DNA from: Hymenobacter perfusus
GTDB lineage: Bacteria > Bacteroidota > Bacteroidia > Cytophagales > Hymenobacteraceae
Direction of reading: 5' to 3'
NCBI RefSeq assembly: GCF_003944765.1
Contig: NZ_RWIU01000001.1
Coordinates: 1,302,001 to 1,366,000 of the forward strand
Length of the DNA: 64,000 nt
The number at the start of each line of letters is the position of its first letter. Position 1 is the first letter of the stretch. A program made the position numbers and the translations under genes. Below the pieces are notes generated by a model. The model had not been told where the DNA came from. It ran no database searches and was given only the letters and a program-made list of their open reading frames with translations. This document shows, in pieces, positions 1 to 9,400 of the stretch.

Positions 1-59
1 CGACGAGGGCCGGCCGTTTTGCTTGCCTGCTGGTGCCGCACTTCTCCGGCGCTACCTCA

Positions 60-89
60 TTTGCCCATCATCATTTCCGCTTACCTTTG
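60..89 (+). promoter_or_regulatory. Promoter of glyA
   Basis: TTTG at 60-63, an 18-base gap, then TACCTTTG at 82-89 match the Bacteroidota sigma-A consensus (TTTG, about 19 bases, TAnnTTTG). The glyA ATG is at 95, so transcription would begin at or next to the start codon, predicting a leaderless or nearly leaderless mRNA. Confidence 0.7.
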
Positions 90-94
90 GCCTC

Positions 95-1384
95 ATGGAA
101 ACGCAAGCCACCCTCGCCCTCGACACCGCCGTCTTCGACCTGATTCAGAAGGAGAAAGAGCGCCAAACTCACGGTATTGAACTCATTGCCTCCGAAAATT
201 ACGTGTCGGAGCAGGTAATGCGGGCCCAGGGCTCCATCCTGACCAACAAGTACGCCGAGGGCCTGCCCGGCAAACGTTACTATGGTGGCTGCGAAATAGT
301 GGATCAGATTGAGCAGCTGGCCATCGACCGGGCCAAAGAGCTATTCGGGGTGGAGTGGGTGAACGTGCAGCCGCACTCCGGCGCCCAGGCCAACGCGGCC
401 GTGATGCTGGCTATTCTCAACCCCGGCGACAAAATTCTGGGCTTCGACCTCAGCCACGGCGGCCACCTCACCCACGGCTCGCCCGTCAACTTCTCGGGCA
501 AGCTCTACCAGCCCAGCTTCTATGGCGTGGAGCGCGAAACCGGCCTCATCGACTGGGAGAAAGTAAAGGAAACGGCCCGCCGCGAGCAGCCCAAGCTCAT
601 CATCTGTGGCGCCTCGGCCTACTCCCGCGACTGGGACTATAAAGCCCTGCGCGAAGCCGCCGATGAGGTAGGCGCGCTGCTGCTGGCCGATATTTCGCAC
701 CCTTCCGGCCTCATTGCCAAGGGCTTGCTGAACAACCCGTTCGACCACTGCCACATCGTAACCACCACTACCCACAAAACCCTGCGCGGCCCCCGGGGTG
801 GCCTGATTATGATGGGCAAGGACTTCGAAAACCCCTTCGGGCTGAAAACCCCCAAAGGTGAAATCCGGATGATGTCGGCGCTACTCGACTCGGGCGTGTT
901 CCCGGGCACCCAGGGCGGACCGCTGGAGCACGTTATCGGGGCCAAGGCCGTGGCCTTCGGGGAGTGCCTTTCGGACGCGTACACTGACTACACCCACCAA
1001 GTTATCCGCAACGCTCAGGCCTTGGCCAACGGCTTCGTGGAGCGCGGCTACCAGATCATTTCCGGCGGCACCGATAACCACCTGATGCTGATTGACCTAC
1101 GCAGCAAGGGCCTAACCGGCAAGCTGGCCGAAAACACCCTCATCAAGGCCGATATCACCATCAACAAGAATATGGTGCCCTTCGATGACAAGTCGCCCTT
1201 CGTGACCAGCGGCATGCGCATTGGCTCGGCGGCCGTCACCACGCGCGGCCTCAAGGAAACCGACATGGTGCGCATCGTGGACTTCATCGACGAGGTGCTG
1301 ACCCACAACGCCGACGACGCCCGCATCAGCCGCGTCCGGGGCGAGATTAACGAGTGGATGCAGCAGTATCCGCTTTTCTCTTAA
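95..1384 (+). CDS. glyA: Serine hydroxymethyltransferase
   Basis: Interconverts serine and glycine while loading tetrahydrofolate with a one-carbon unit, using PLP in the cytoplasm. The 429-residue product has the usual family length. The N-terminal block [13 protein letters not shown] and the cofactor motif [14 protein letters not shown] are present; the PLP lysine is K228. An in-frame start exists at position 23, but ATG 95 gives the normal N-terminus and lies just after a strong -7 box at 82-89. The next gene on the same strand is tatC, separated by an imperfect inverted repeat. Identification is secure; only the start is a choice. Confidence 0.97.
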   Translation: METQATLALDTAVFDLIQKEKERQTHGIELIASENYVSEQVMRAQGSILTNKYAEGLPGKRYYGGCEIVDQIEQLAIDRAKELFGVEWVNVQPHSGAQANAAVMLAILNPGDKILGFDLSHGGHLTHGSPVNFSGKLYQPSFYGVERETGLIDWEKVKETARREQPKLIICGASAYSRDWDYKALREAADEVGALLLADISHPSGLIAKGLLNNPFDHCHIVTTTTHKTLRGPRGGLIMMGKDFENPFGLKTPKGEIRMMSALLDSGVFPGTQGGPLEHVIGAKAVAFGECLSDAYTDYTHQVIRNAQALANGFVERGYQIISGGTDNHLMLIDLRSKGLTGKLAENTLIKADITINKNMVPFDDKSPFVTSGMRIGSAAVTTRGLKETDMVRIVDFIDEVLTHNADDARISRVRGEINEWMQQYPLFS

Positions 1385-1390
1385 CTCAAT

Positions 1391-1519
1391 GGGTGAGTGA
1401 GTGGCTGAGCGACTGAGTGAACGGTAAAGCAGCCGGCCTAACATCCTGTTGCCGCCAAATTGCGTTTGTTCCTCACTACCACTTGCACTCCACTCCTTCA
1501 CTCATTCACGTACTCACCT
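1391..1519. repeat. Imperfect intergenic inverted repeat of GTGAGTGAG type
   Basis: Between glyA and tatC. The left arm (about 1391-1422) is rich in GTGAG words, and the right arm (about 1487-1519) is rich in the complementary CTCAC words; aligned, about three quarters of positions pair. The right arm ends just before the probable tatC start. It shares vocabulary with the cleaner inverted repeats at 2919, 30159 and 32290. Confidence 0.55.
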
Positions 1520-1520
1520 C

Positions 1521-2378
1521 TTGGATCCTACTCAACCCGTGCTGGGCGAACAGCACGAAATGTCTTTTATAGACCACCTGGAAGCCTTGCGCTGGCACAT
1601 CATCCGGGCGGCCATTGCGGTGGTGGTATTTGCCACCGGAGCCTTTTTCGCCAAGGACTTTCTGTTTCATGACCTGATTCTGGGCCCTTCCCGGCCCGAT
1701 TTCTGGACCTACCAGCTCTCTTGCAAGGCTGCCGCGCTGATGAACGCGCCCAGTTTGTGCATTGATAAAATCGGGTTCGTGATTCAGAACCGTGAGATGA
1801 GCGGCCAGCTGACTATGCACATCAGCACGTCGTTCATTGTAGGGCTGGTGCTGGGCTTTCCGTACCTGTTCTGGGAAATCTGGCGCTTCATCAAGCCCGG
1901 CCTCTACCCGCACGAGCAACAGAACTCCCAAGGCGCGGTGTTCTTCGTATCGGTGCTGTTTATGTTGGGTCTGCTGTTCGGCTACTACATTGCCGCGCCC
2001 ATGAGCATCCAGTTTCTGGCCGGCTACGTGGTGGACCCCACCATCGAAAACCAGATTGATATGCAGAGCTACATCAGCACGCTTACTACCATGTCGCTTT
2101 CCTGCGCTTTGGTGTTTGAGCTGCCGATGATTGTGTTCTTCCTAGCCAAAGCCGGCCTGATTACGCCCGAAATCATGCAGGTATACCGCAAGCACGCCAT
2201 TGTGGTGGTGCTCATCATCGCGGCCATCATCACGCCACCCGAGGTAACCTCGCAGATTATCGTGACCATTCCCATCATCCTGCTCTACGAGCTGAGCATC
2301 AGCATTGCCCGCGTGGTAACCCGCAACCGCACCGCCTCGCTTAACGCCCAGCTGGCCGAAAACCAGGGAATTGCCTAG
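1521..2378 (+). CDS. tatC: Sec-independent (Tat) translocase subunit TatC
   Basis: TatC is the multi-spanning inner-membrane receptor that recognises twin-arginine signal peptides of folded exported proteins. The product carries the conserved start EMSFIDHLEALRWHII, the FPYLFWEIWRFIKPGLYPHE segment and six hydrophobic spans. ATG 1560 would begin exactly at MSFIDHLEA, but Bacteroidota homologues usually have a short polar extension before EMSF, so TTG 1521 is preferred; this is an inference. No tatA or tatB is in the window. Two proteins encoded at 34593-35959 have twin-arginine-like signals and are possible clients. A terminator hairpin follows at 2397-2443. Confidence 0.93.
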   Translation: MDPTQPVLGEQHEMSFIDHLEALRWHIIRAAIAVVVFATGAFFAKDFLFHDLILGPSRPDFWTYQLSCKAAALMNAPSLCIDKIGFVIQNREMSGQLTMHISTSFIVGLVLGFPYLFWEIWRFIKPGLYPHEQQNSQGAVFFVSVLFMLGLLFGYYIAAPMSIQFLAGYVVDPTIENQIDMQSYISTLTTMSLSCALVFELPMIVFFLAKAGLITPEIMQVYRKHAIVVVLIIAAIITPPEVTSQIIVTIPIILLYELSISIARVVTRNRTASLNAQLAENQGIA

Positions 2379-2396
2379 AGATGTTGTAGAGCAAGT

Positions 2397-2443
2397 AAAA
2401 ATGTGGCGAAATGTGGCACAAGGCTGCACTTCGCCACATTTTT
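2397..2443 (+). terminator. Intrinsic terminator after tatC
   Basis: A perfect 14-base inverted repeat (AAAAATGTGGCGAA at 2397-2410, complement at 2430-2443) with a 19-base loop. The descending arm ends in five T residues. It lies between tatC and rpiB. Confidence 0.75.
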
Positions 2444-2480
2444 CATACCCGTTATATTCCACCACATTTTTCCTACTGCC

Positions 2481-2909
2481 ATGAAACTTGCCATCGGCTC
2501 CGACCACGCCGGCTTCGACCAGAAACAGATGCTGCTCCAGTGGCTGCGCGACAACGGCTATGAAGTGCAGGATTTCGGCACCCACTCTGCCGACTCTGTA
2601 GATTACCCCGACTATGTGCATCCGCTGGCGCTGGCCGTGGAGCGTGGGGAGTTTGCGCGCGGGATTCTGCTGTGCGGCTCGGCCAACGGGGTGTGCATCA
2701 CGGCCAACAAGCACCAGGGCATCCGGGCGGGCTTGGCCTGGGAGCCGGAGGTAGCTTCTCTCATCCGCCAGCACAACGACGCCAACGTGGTATGCGTCCC
2801 GGCCCGATTCGTGGACGAGGAAACCGCCCGTGCCATCATCAGCCAGTTTCTCAACACTGCCTTCGAAGGTGGCCGCCACCAGACGCGGGTGGATAAGATC
2901 AGCTGTTAG
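2481..2909 (+). CDS. rpiB: Ribose-5-phosphate isomerase B
   Basis: Interconverts ribose 5-phosphate and ribulose 5-phosphate in the non-oxidative pentose phosphate pathway. The 142-residue product starts MKLAIGSDHAGF, the family signature, and contains the LLCGSANGVCITANK loop with the active-site cysteine; the E. coli enzyme has CGTGIG here, while CGSxNGV is common in Bacteroidota. ATG 2481 is chosen because upstream codons back to 2403 belong to the terminator hairpin. The gene converges on the TetR regulator, with a strong inverted repeat between them. Confidence 0.95.
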   Translation: MKLAIGSDHAGFDQKQMLLQWLRDNGYEVQDFGTHSADSVDYPDYVHPLALAVERGEFARGILLCGSANGVCITANKHQGIRAGLAWEPEVASLIRQHNDANVVCVPARFVDEETARAIISQFLNTAFEGGRHQTRVDKISC

Positions 2910-2918
2910 CGGCAATTT

Positions 2919-2995
2919 GTGAAATCGTGAAAGGTGAAGTTGTGAGAGGTCCCATTCCAAATGGTTTCTCACAACTTCACCTTTCACAATTTCAC
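2919..2995. repeat. Long inverted repeat with octamer-like arms
   Basis: Arms of 29 bases at 2919-2947 and 2967-2995 pair with one mismatch around a 19-base spacer that holds its own CCATT/AATGG stem. Each arm is a run of degenerate units (GTGAAATC, GTGAAAG, GTGAAGTT, GTGAGA). It lies between the convergent genes rpiB and the TetR regulator, where a bidirectional terminator would be expected, but no T tract is present. Confidence 0.85.
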
Positions 2996-3005
2996 CCTTG
3001 TCCGC

Positions 3006-3617
3006 TTACATCCGCTCGAACAGCGGGCCTACCAAACGCAGGCCGGCGGTGGTACAGAGGCCGCGCACATAGGGAGCAAAGATATTCCGGTACACATCCG
3101 CTAGGTTTACCTGGTCGGGTGGGAAGAACAGCTCGTTCAGCACCAAGCTGAACTGCGCCAGAATAACGTGCGCAATGGCTCGGGCATCCACATCAGCGCG
3201 GAACTGGCCCTCCTGAATACCTTCCTGCAACAGCCGCACCAGCAGCGGCTGGGAGTAGTTGACCAGGTACTCCTGGATATGCTGCCACGATTCCGGAAAC
3301 CGCGCCCGCATGACGTGGTAGTCGTGGTGAGGAGAGCGGCGCAGCTCGTGCAGGCTGTGGTGCAGCAGAGCCAGCAGGCACTCGGCCGGCGTGGCGAGGT
3401 TGGCGAACAGCTGCTCGTGCTCCTGGCGCTGGCGCATCAGGTTGCGCTGCGTAACGGCCAGTAGCAGTTCGGCTTTGGAGCCAAACTGTTCCCGGAAGGT
3501 GGCGGGAGTCAGGTCGAGGGCGGCGGCGAGTTGCTCTTCGTGGATAAAGCCTACACCTAGCTGCCGAAACAGAGTATTGGCGCGGTCAAGCAGTTGCTGG
3601 AGTACAAGTTCCTCCAT
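3006..3617 (-). CDS. TetR/AcrR-family transcriptional regulator
   Basis: Probable one-component repressor. The first ~50 of 203 residues fit the TetR helix-turn-helix (LLDRANTLFRQLGVGFIHEEQLAAAL, then DLTPATFREQFGSKAELLLAV); the rest is an all-helical ligand-binding region with no recognisable specificity. ATG 3617 is preferred over an in-frame TTG at 3629. The nearest genes on the same strand are the carotenoid pair upstream, which may be a regulon, but gene order alone cannot show this. The downstream neighbour rpiB is convergent. No operator was identified. Confidence 0.85.
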   Translation of the reverse strand: MEELVLQQLLDRANTLFRQLGVGFIHEEQLAAALDLTPATFREQFGSKAELLLAVTQRNLMRQRQEHEQLFANLATPAECLLALLHHSLHELRRSPHHDYHVMRARFPESWQHIQEYLVNYSQPLLVRLLQEGIQEGQFRADVDARAIAHVILAQFSLVLNELFFPPDQVNLADVYRNIFAPYVRGLCTTAGLRLVGPLFERM

Positions 3618-3688
3618 GGGGAAGGACAAAAAAATAATAAAGAATTCCTATCCGCACGGCCCGGCGCCCCCCCTAACGCCGAAACGGC

Positions 3689-4372
3689 TCAGAGTAGCAT
3701 ACCCAGCCCAAAGAAAAACAGCAGCTGCACCAGGTATACAAAGGAAGCCAACGGGTTACGCTTGTCGAACTCCACACGGTTGAAGTATACCTGTAGAATC
3801 AGGCTGACCGCAAACCACCCTTTGAAGTTCAGCAGGGGAATCACATTGTACTGCCAGCGCCAGAAGTCGTACTGAATGGCTACCGGCTCTATACAAATAT
3901 CAAGCCCAACCATCAGCAGCGCCGCTACCACGGCCCGCAGGAAGCCCGGAATGGGGAGGTATCGCGCCAGCATACCGGTGCAGTAGGTCAAAATCAGCCA
4001 GTTCACCCCAATCAGGAGCGGCACTTCCAGCCATTTGGGCCCCAGCGTAGGGCCGTACGCATACTGCCCAAATAGTAGGCCGGTGCGGATGCCCACGACC
4101 TCCACCAGAAACCCCACGACCATTACCATCACGCAGAAGCTCCAGAAAGCCGGGGTGCGGCGCGGCTGAAATGCGAGCAGCAGCCCCAGCGTGAGCAGCA
4201 GATTCAGGGGCACAAACCGGAGGAAGAAGCTGGGGTCTTGTGAAAAAGCCAGCCCCAGGAAACCGGTGACGTGAAACAGCAACAAAACGCCCTGCGCCCA
4301 GCGTAGCCGCCGCGTTTGGGCCTCAGGAAGCGCCGTAGCCGGCGGAGAAAGTTGTTGCGTAGGTTCAGGCAT
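3689..4372 (-). CDS. CruF-like carotenoid biosynthesis membrane protein (DUF422)
   Basis: A 227-residue protein with about seven hydrophobic segments. The block LVEVVGIRTGLLFGQYAYG, followed by a VPLLIGVNW segment and then DICIEPVA, is typical of the carotenoid biosynthesis protein family that includes CruF, a carotenoid 1',2'-hydratase. Such enzymes hydrate the psi end of linear carotenoids in the membrane. It lies directly downstream of the CrtD-like desaturase on the same strand, consistent with a pathway to hydroxylated acyclic carotenoids such as those that colour Hymenobacter. Exact substrate not assignable from sequence alone. Confidence 0.75.
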   Translation of the reverse strand: MPEPTQQLSPPATALPEAQTRRLRWAQGVLLLFHVTGFLGLAFSQDPSFFLRFVPLNLLLTLGLLLAFQPRRTPAFWSFCVMVMVVGFLVEVVGIRTGLLFGQYAYGPTLGPKWLEVPLLIGVNWLILTYCTGMLARYLPIPGFLRAVVAALLMVGLDICIEPVAIQYDFWRWQYNVIPLLNFKGWFAVSLILQVYFNRVEFDKRNPLASFVYLVQLLFFFGLGMLL

Positions 4373-4380
4373 AGGGGGGA

Positions 4381-4488
4381 ATTAAAAATTGAGAAGTGAA
4401 AATTGAGAATGACTGAACGCGCCTTTTGCGAGGCCTTCAACATTTGCCATCCGAGCAATTTTCAACTCTCCATCTTTAATTTTTAAGT
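4381..4488. repeat. Imperfect intergenic inverted repeat, A-rich form
   Basis: The left arm (about 4381-4410) contains AAAATTGAGAAGTGAAAATTG and the right arm (about 4454-4488) contains its partial complement; TTAAAAATT and GTTGAAAATTG stretches pair, with unpaired bases between them. The right arm covers the final codons and the stop of the CrtD-like gene (stop at 4476-4478). It separates the two carotenoid genes. Confidence 0.55.
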
Positions 4489-5969
4489 AAGTCAGAGACA
4501 ATGCGGGCGGAGAGCAGGCAGAGCGGAATTCCGCCGCCGGGATGCACCGAGCCCCCGCAAAAGTATAGCCCCGGCAGTTGCCCCGAGAAATTAGGATGCC
4601 GCAGAAAGGCTGCCAGCGTGTTATTGCTGGAACTGCCGTACAACGCCCCCCCAAACGAGGATGTGCGCGCCTCGATTCCCGGTGGGTCCCATACCTGCTC
4701 CGCCCGGATGAGCGAGGCAACATCGGTGCCCAGGGCCTGGCTTACGCGGGCCAACACGGCGGCGCGGGTGCGCTTGATCAATGTGGGCCAGTCCTGGCCC
4801 TGGTCGTGGGGCACGTTCACCATTACGAACCAGTTTTCGTGGCCGGGTGGGGCATCGGTGGGGGTGTGGCCGGAGGTGATGTTGACGTACACCGTGGGGT
4901 CGTCGGCAATGGTTTTCTCCCGGAAAATGGCCTCGAACTCCCGCCGGTAATCCTGGGAGAAAAAGATATTATGCACGCCCAGCTCCGGAAACCGTTGCCC
5001 GATGCCCCAGTAAAAAATCAGGGCCGAGGACGAACGGGGCTGGCTTAAGGTACGCTCCGGGGCCGGCTGATGAGGCAGCAAACGACGGTAGGTGGGCACC
5101 ACATCCATGTTACTGACTACCAACCCGAAGTCATACGTCCCGAGGCTGGTTTTCAGGCCGCTTACCCGCTTACCGGCCGTCAGGATTTCCAGCACCGGCT
5201 CGCGGTAGCGGAACTCCACGCCCAGCTCCTCGGCCAGCCGTACCAGGCTTTGGGCAATGGCATAGATGCCACCTTCGGGGTAGTAAGCGCCCAGCCCGTG
5301 CTCCAGGTGCGGAATCATGCTGAGCGTGGCCGGGGCCTGATAGGGGTCGGAGCCGTTGTAGGTGGCAAACCGGTCGAAGAGCTGCACGAGGCGCGGATCC
5401 TGAAAAGCAGCCGCGTGGCGCTGGTGCATGGTGCTGGTAAGGCCCAGCTGCGGTAGCGCCGCCAGGGCCTTGAGCACGTCGGGGCTGAGGTAGGTGCCGG
5501 CCTTGTGCAGGGACTTTTGGAGGAAAGTGCCGGCGGTAGCCTCGTAGGCCCGGCCGCTACGGCGCAGAAACGCCAGCACTTCGGCGACGGGTACCTGCAG
5601 CTTTTCCTCTACTTCCCGGGCAAACCGCTCCTCGTCGGCCCAGGCCGTGAGCCGGGTACCGTCGGCGAAGAAGTATTGGGTAATCGGGTCGAGGCGGTGG
5701 TAGCGGAAGTAGTCGTGGGGGTTGCGGCCGGCCAGCTGGAACAGCTCATCTACAAGATGCGGCAGCGTAAACAACGACGGGCCGCCATCGAAGCGGTAGC
5801 CGCCGGGCAACTCCAGTTGGTGCATTTTGCCCCCGAAGGATTCCTGGGCCTCAAACACCGTGACGCGGTGCCCCTGCACGGCCAGCCGCACGGCCGTGGC
5901 AATACCGGCAACGCCGGCCCCAATAATGGCAACGGACTGAGGGGAGCTTACAGGACTGGAACGCGGCAC
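4476..5969 (-). CDS. crtD: CrtD-like carotenoid 3,4-desaturase (phytoene desaturase family)
   Basis: FAD-dependent membrane-associated amine-oxidase-fold enzyme of 497 residues. The N-terminal dinucleotide motif VAIIGAGVAGIATAVRLA is followed by VFEAQESFGGKM and FDGGPSLFTLP; the C-terminal FAD segment GLYFCGGSVHPGGGIPLCLLSA is intact. The spacing fits the CrtI/CrtN/CrtD family. CrtD (1-hydroxycarotenoid 3,4-desaturase) is preferred because of the adjacent CruF-like hydratase, which would make the 1-hydroxy substrate; CrtI cannot be excluded from sequence alone. The start is a GTG at 5969. No matching promoter was seen upstream. Confidence 0.8.
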   Translation of the reverse strand: MPRSSPVSSPQSVAIIGAGVAGIATAVRLAVQGHRVTVFEAQESFGGKMHQLELPGGYRFDGGPSLFTLPHLVDELFQLAGRNPHDYFRYHRLDPITQYFFADGTRLTAWADEERFAREVEEKLQVPVAEVLAFLRRSGRAYEATAGTFLQKSLHKAGTYLSPDVLKALAALPQLGLTSTMHQRHAAAFQDPRLVQLFDRFATYNGSDPYQAPATLSMIPHLEHGLGAYYPEGGIYAIAQSLVRLAEELGVEFRYREPVLEILTAGKRVSGLKTSLGTYDFGLVVSNMDVVPTYRRLLPHQPAPERTLSQPRSSSALIFYWGIGQRFPELGVHNIFFSQDYRREFEAIFREKTIADDPTVYVNITSGHTPTDAPPGHENWFVMVNVPHDQGQDWPTLIKRTRAAVLARVSQALGTDVASLIRAEQVWDPPGIEARTSSFGGALYGSSSNNTLAAFLRHPNFSGQLPGLYFCGGSVHPGGGIPLCLLSARIVSDLLKN

Positions 5970-6453
5970 TGGCGGAAGAACATGATTCTGGGGAAGAGCA
6001 AATGGGATAGTGCCCGTACGAAGAACGGGCTATCGGGGGCTCTAACACAAGCAGTCTTCCGGAAATGTTTGCCCAAGCTGCCTCATGAGTTTCCTCATGG
6101 GGTGGCAGAAAAAATATTTAGTCGCTGTGCGCTTTTTTTTAACGTGTTTTCTAGCCGCCCCTGCCGCTGGTGCTACCTGGTACCTATACCAGACCATGCG
6201 GGCATTTCGCGTGTGCCGTAAGCGTATAGCGCAACGTGTGGCGTAAAGCAAAAACCTCGTTTTAAGCTTTGCAGCAACGGTTTAACACTTGATTTTCTAA
6301 ATCACACACCGTTACATTTGGTCAGACGCAACAGCCTTGGCACTTCTGTATTTATACGCTGCTCCTGGTTTTTGCGCCTTCGTGTTTGCCGTGTCATTTC
6401 TCCCCAGGAAATGCGCGGTCCTTGCCCTACCTACCAAAACACCCACACAGTTC
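5970..6453. other. Intergenic region between crtD and the GH16 gene
   Basis: Divergent intergenic stretch of 484 bases, more AT-rich than its surroundings. It holds the GH16 promoter (6289-6320), T-runs near 6127-6140, and about 130 bases of predicted leader before ATG 6454. No credible small gene or RNA was recognised. Confidence 0.5.
6289..6320 (+). promoter_or_regulatory. Promoter of the multi-domain GH16 gene
   Basis: TTG at 6289-6291, a 21-base gap, then TACATTTG at 6313-6320. The spacing and -7 box match the Bacteroidota consensus and are the same as at the susC promoter. The predicted leader is about 130 bases. Confidence 0.65.
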
Positions 6454-9400
6454 ATGGAAACAACTTTACCAATCCCGGGCCAACGGCTCGGGCGCTGGGC
6501 GCGTCTGGCCCTGGCTGCCGGCCTGGGCTGGGCCCTGCAGCCCACCGCTGCCGAAGCGCAATGCAACCAGCTCGTCTGGGCCGATGAGTTCAACACTGCC
6601 GGCGACTTTGCCAAGTGGCAGGTGTACAACGGCGACGGCTGCAACGTGGGCAACTGTAATTTCGGCAATGCCGAGCTGCAGGTGTACCGCCCCGCCAACG
6701 CCACCGTTACGGGCGGCTTCCTGAACATTGCCACCCGCTACGAAAACTCGGTGGAAGGCGGGCGCACTTACAATTACACCTCCGCCAAGCTCCAGTCGAA
6801 GGTACCCGCTACCGGGGGCCTGCAGACCTTCCGCTACGGCCGCATTGAGGCTCGCATGAAACTGCCCTCGGCCCAAGGGGCTTGGCCCGCGTTCTGGATG
6901 CTGGCCGACCCCGGCAACTGGCCCTACACCGGGGAAATCGACATTATGGAGGCCAAACACAAGAACCCCAAGTCGGTGGGCGGCACCATTCACTACGACG
7001 CGGGCGGCTGGCACTTCACCGGGCGCGACTACGTCTCATCGGTAGATTTATCCCAGGATTTTCACGTGTACGCCGTGGAGTGGGGCCCCGACCAGATCAA
7101 GTGGTTTGTGGATGGCACCCTGTTCCACACGGCTTCGCCCAAAACTACTTTTGCGGGCGGCTGGCCTTTCAATGATGGCAACTTCTACATCATCCTGAAC
7201 ACGGCCGTAGGCGGCCCCGGCACGGCCTACACCGGCTTCCAGCAGCCCACCCCCACCGACTTCCCGGTGACTACCCAGGTCGACTACGTACGAGTGTACA
7301 AAGGCACCTACAACTACGCCGTGCTGGGCGTAGACCAGGTCCACCAGGGCGACCAGAACAAAACCTTCCGGATGGATGCCATTACCGGCGGCACCTACAC
7401 GTGGTCGGTACCCAGCGGAGCCACCATCGTGAGCGGGCAGGGCACCAACGCCATTCGGGTAAACTTCAGCAGCACAGCGGCCAGCGGCAACGTAACGGCC
7501 TCCGTGGCCGTGAGTGGCTGCGCGACGGCCACCTACTCCAAAGCCCTGACGGTAACGCCCGCGCTGCAACTGGACCGCGTGTACGAAGACTACGAAAGCA
7601 ACCGCGTCATTATGTACGGCACCGTTACAGGGACGCTCACACAGGCCGTGAACAACCCTTCGGCGGTTATCAACACCTCCGCCAAAGTGGGCCAGTACGT
7701 GCGCAATGCCTCCGAGCAGTATGATGTGTTGTACGTACGCAACCTAGGCATCGGCAACGCCAACGACTACGTGGCGGGCCGGCGCAAGGTGTTCATCGAT
7801 GTGTATTCCACGGCTCCGGTAGGCAGCAAGGTGACCATGCAGTTTGAGAACAGCCAGGTTACCACGGCCATCAACTTCCCGGCGGGCCGGCACAGTGCCT
7901 ACCGCGCCTACACCACCCGCCAGAACGCCTGGGAAACGCTGGAATTTGAGTTTGAGAAGAGCCTCGACGCGGGCACCAACATCTACTCCATCGACAACGT
8001 CGCCTTCCTGCTGCAGCCGGCCACCAACTCCGGGGCCACCTTCTACCTCGATAACCTGCTGACCAAGAAGCAGCCCGAAGCCCCGGTAGTCGCCACCGAA
8101 GTGCTCCAGAACTACGACGGCACGGCTAAGCTCACCTTCAACGCGGCCAGCACCAACGGCGCGTACACCGCCCCCACGGCCAACCCCTCGGCTGCTGGTG
8201 TGAACACCACGGCCAACGTGGCTCGGTACGTGCGCAACTCTACTCAGCAGTACGACGTGCTGTTTTTCGATGCCGGCGCACCGGGCACCGTTATTCAGGA
8301 CGCGGGCCTGTTCAAGAACCAGACCTACCAGCTGCAGGTGGATGTGTACACCTCGGCCCCGGTGGGCACGCCCATCAATATCACGCTGCAGAACAAAACG
8401 GCGGCGGCGCCTACGGGCTCATTCCCGGCAGGCCGCAACAGTACCTACCTGGCCAATACCAGCAAACAGAACCAGTGGGAAACCCTCACGTTTGCCTTCA
8501 ACACCGCCCCTGACGCCGGCACCGCCAACGTGGCCATCGACCAACTGGCCGTGCTGTTCAACAGCGGCGCCTTCACCGGCGAAACGTACTATATCGACAA
8601 CATCCGGATTGCCAAGAAGGCTACCCCGACCTACTCGGCCGGCACCACTTTCGAGAACTACGACGCGGTGCGCAACCTGCCGCTGCGGAACGCCAACGGC
8701 ACGTACGTAGCGGCGGCCAATAACCCTTCGGCTACGGGTATCAATACTTCGGCGAAAGTGGGCCAGTACACCCGTAATGCGGCTTCGCAGTACGATGCCC
8801 TGGCGCTGGCCAGCACCCAGATCAAGGACGGCAGTGCCTACGTGGCGGGCCAGAAGGTATTTGCCCTGGACGTGTACACCTCGGCGCCGGCCGGCACGGT
8901 AGTATCGTGGCAGCTGGAGAGCAGCACCTCCTCTAACCCCAACAACTACCCCACGGGCCGCCACAGCATCTACCAGGCCGTGGTGAAGCAGAGCAACGCT
9001 TGGCATACGCTCACCTTCACCTACGCCAACTCGCCCGACGCCGGCACGCCCGATTCGGAAGTGGACAATGTGGTGCTGCTGTTTGCTCCGAACTCGACCA
9101 CCGGCACGGTATTCTACCTCGACAACCTACGCAGCCTCACCGCCAGCACGGCCCCCTCGAACGTCGCGCCCACCGTCAGCCTGACCTCGCCGACCAACGG
9201 GGCCACCTTCACGGCTCCGGCCAGCCTCACCCTCACGGCCACCGCCGCCGACGCGGATGGCAACATCAGCAAAGTAGAGTTTTACCAGGGCGCTACGCTG
9301 CTCGGCACCGACACCAGCAGCCCCTACAGCTACTCTTGGACGGGCGTGACGGCCGGTACTTATAGCCTCACGGCCCGCGCCACCGACAACGTCGGGGCCG

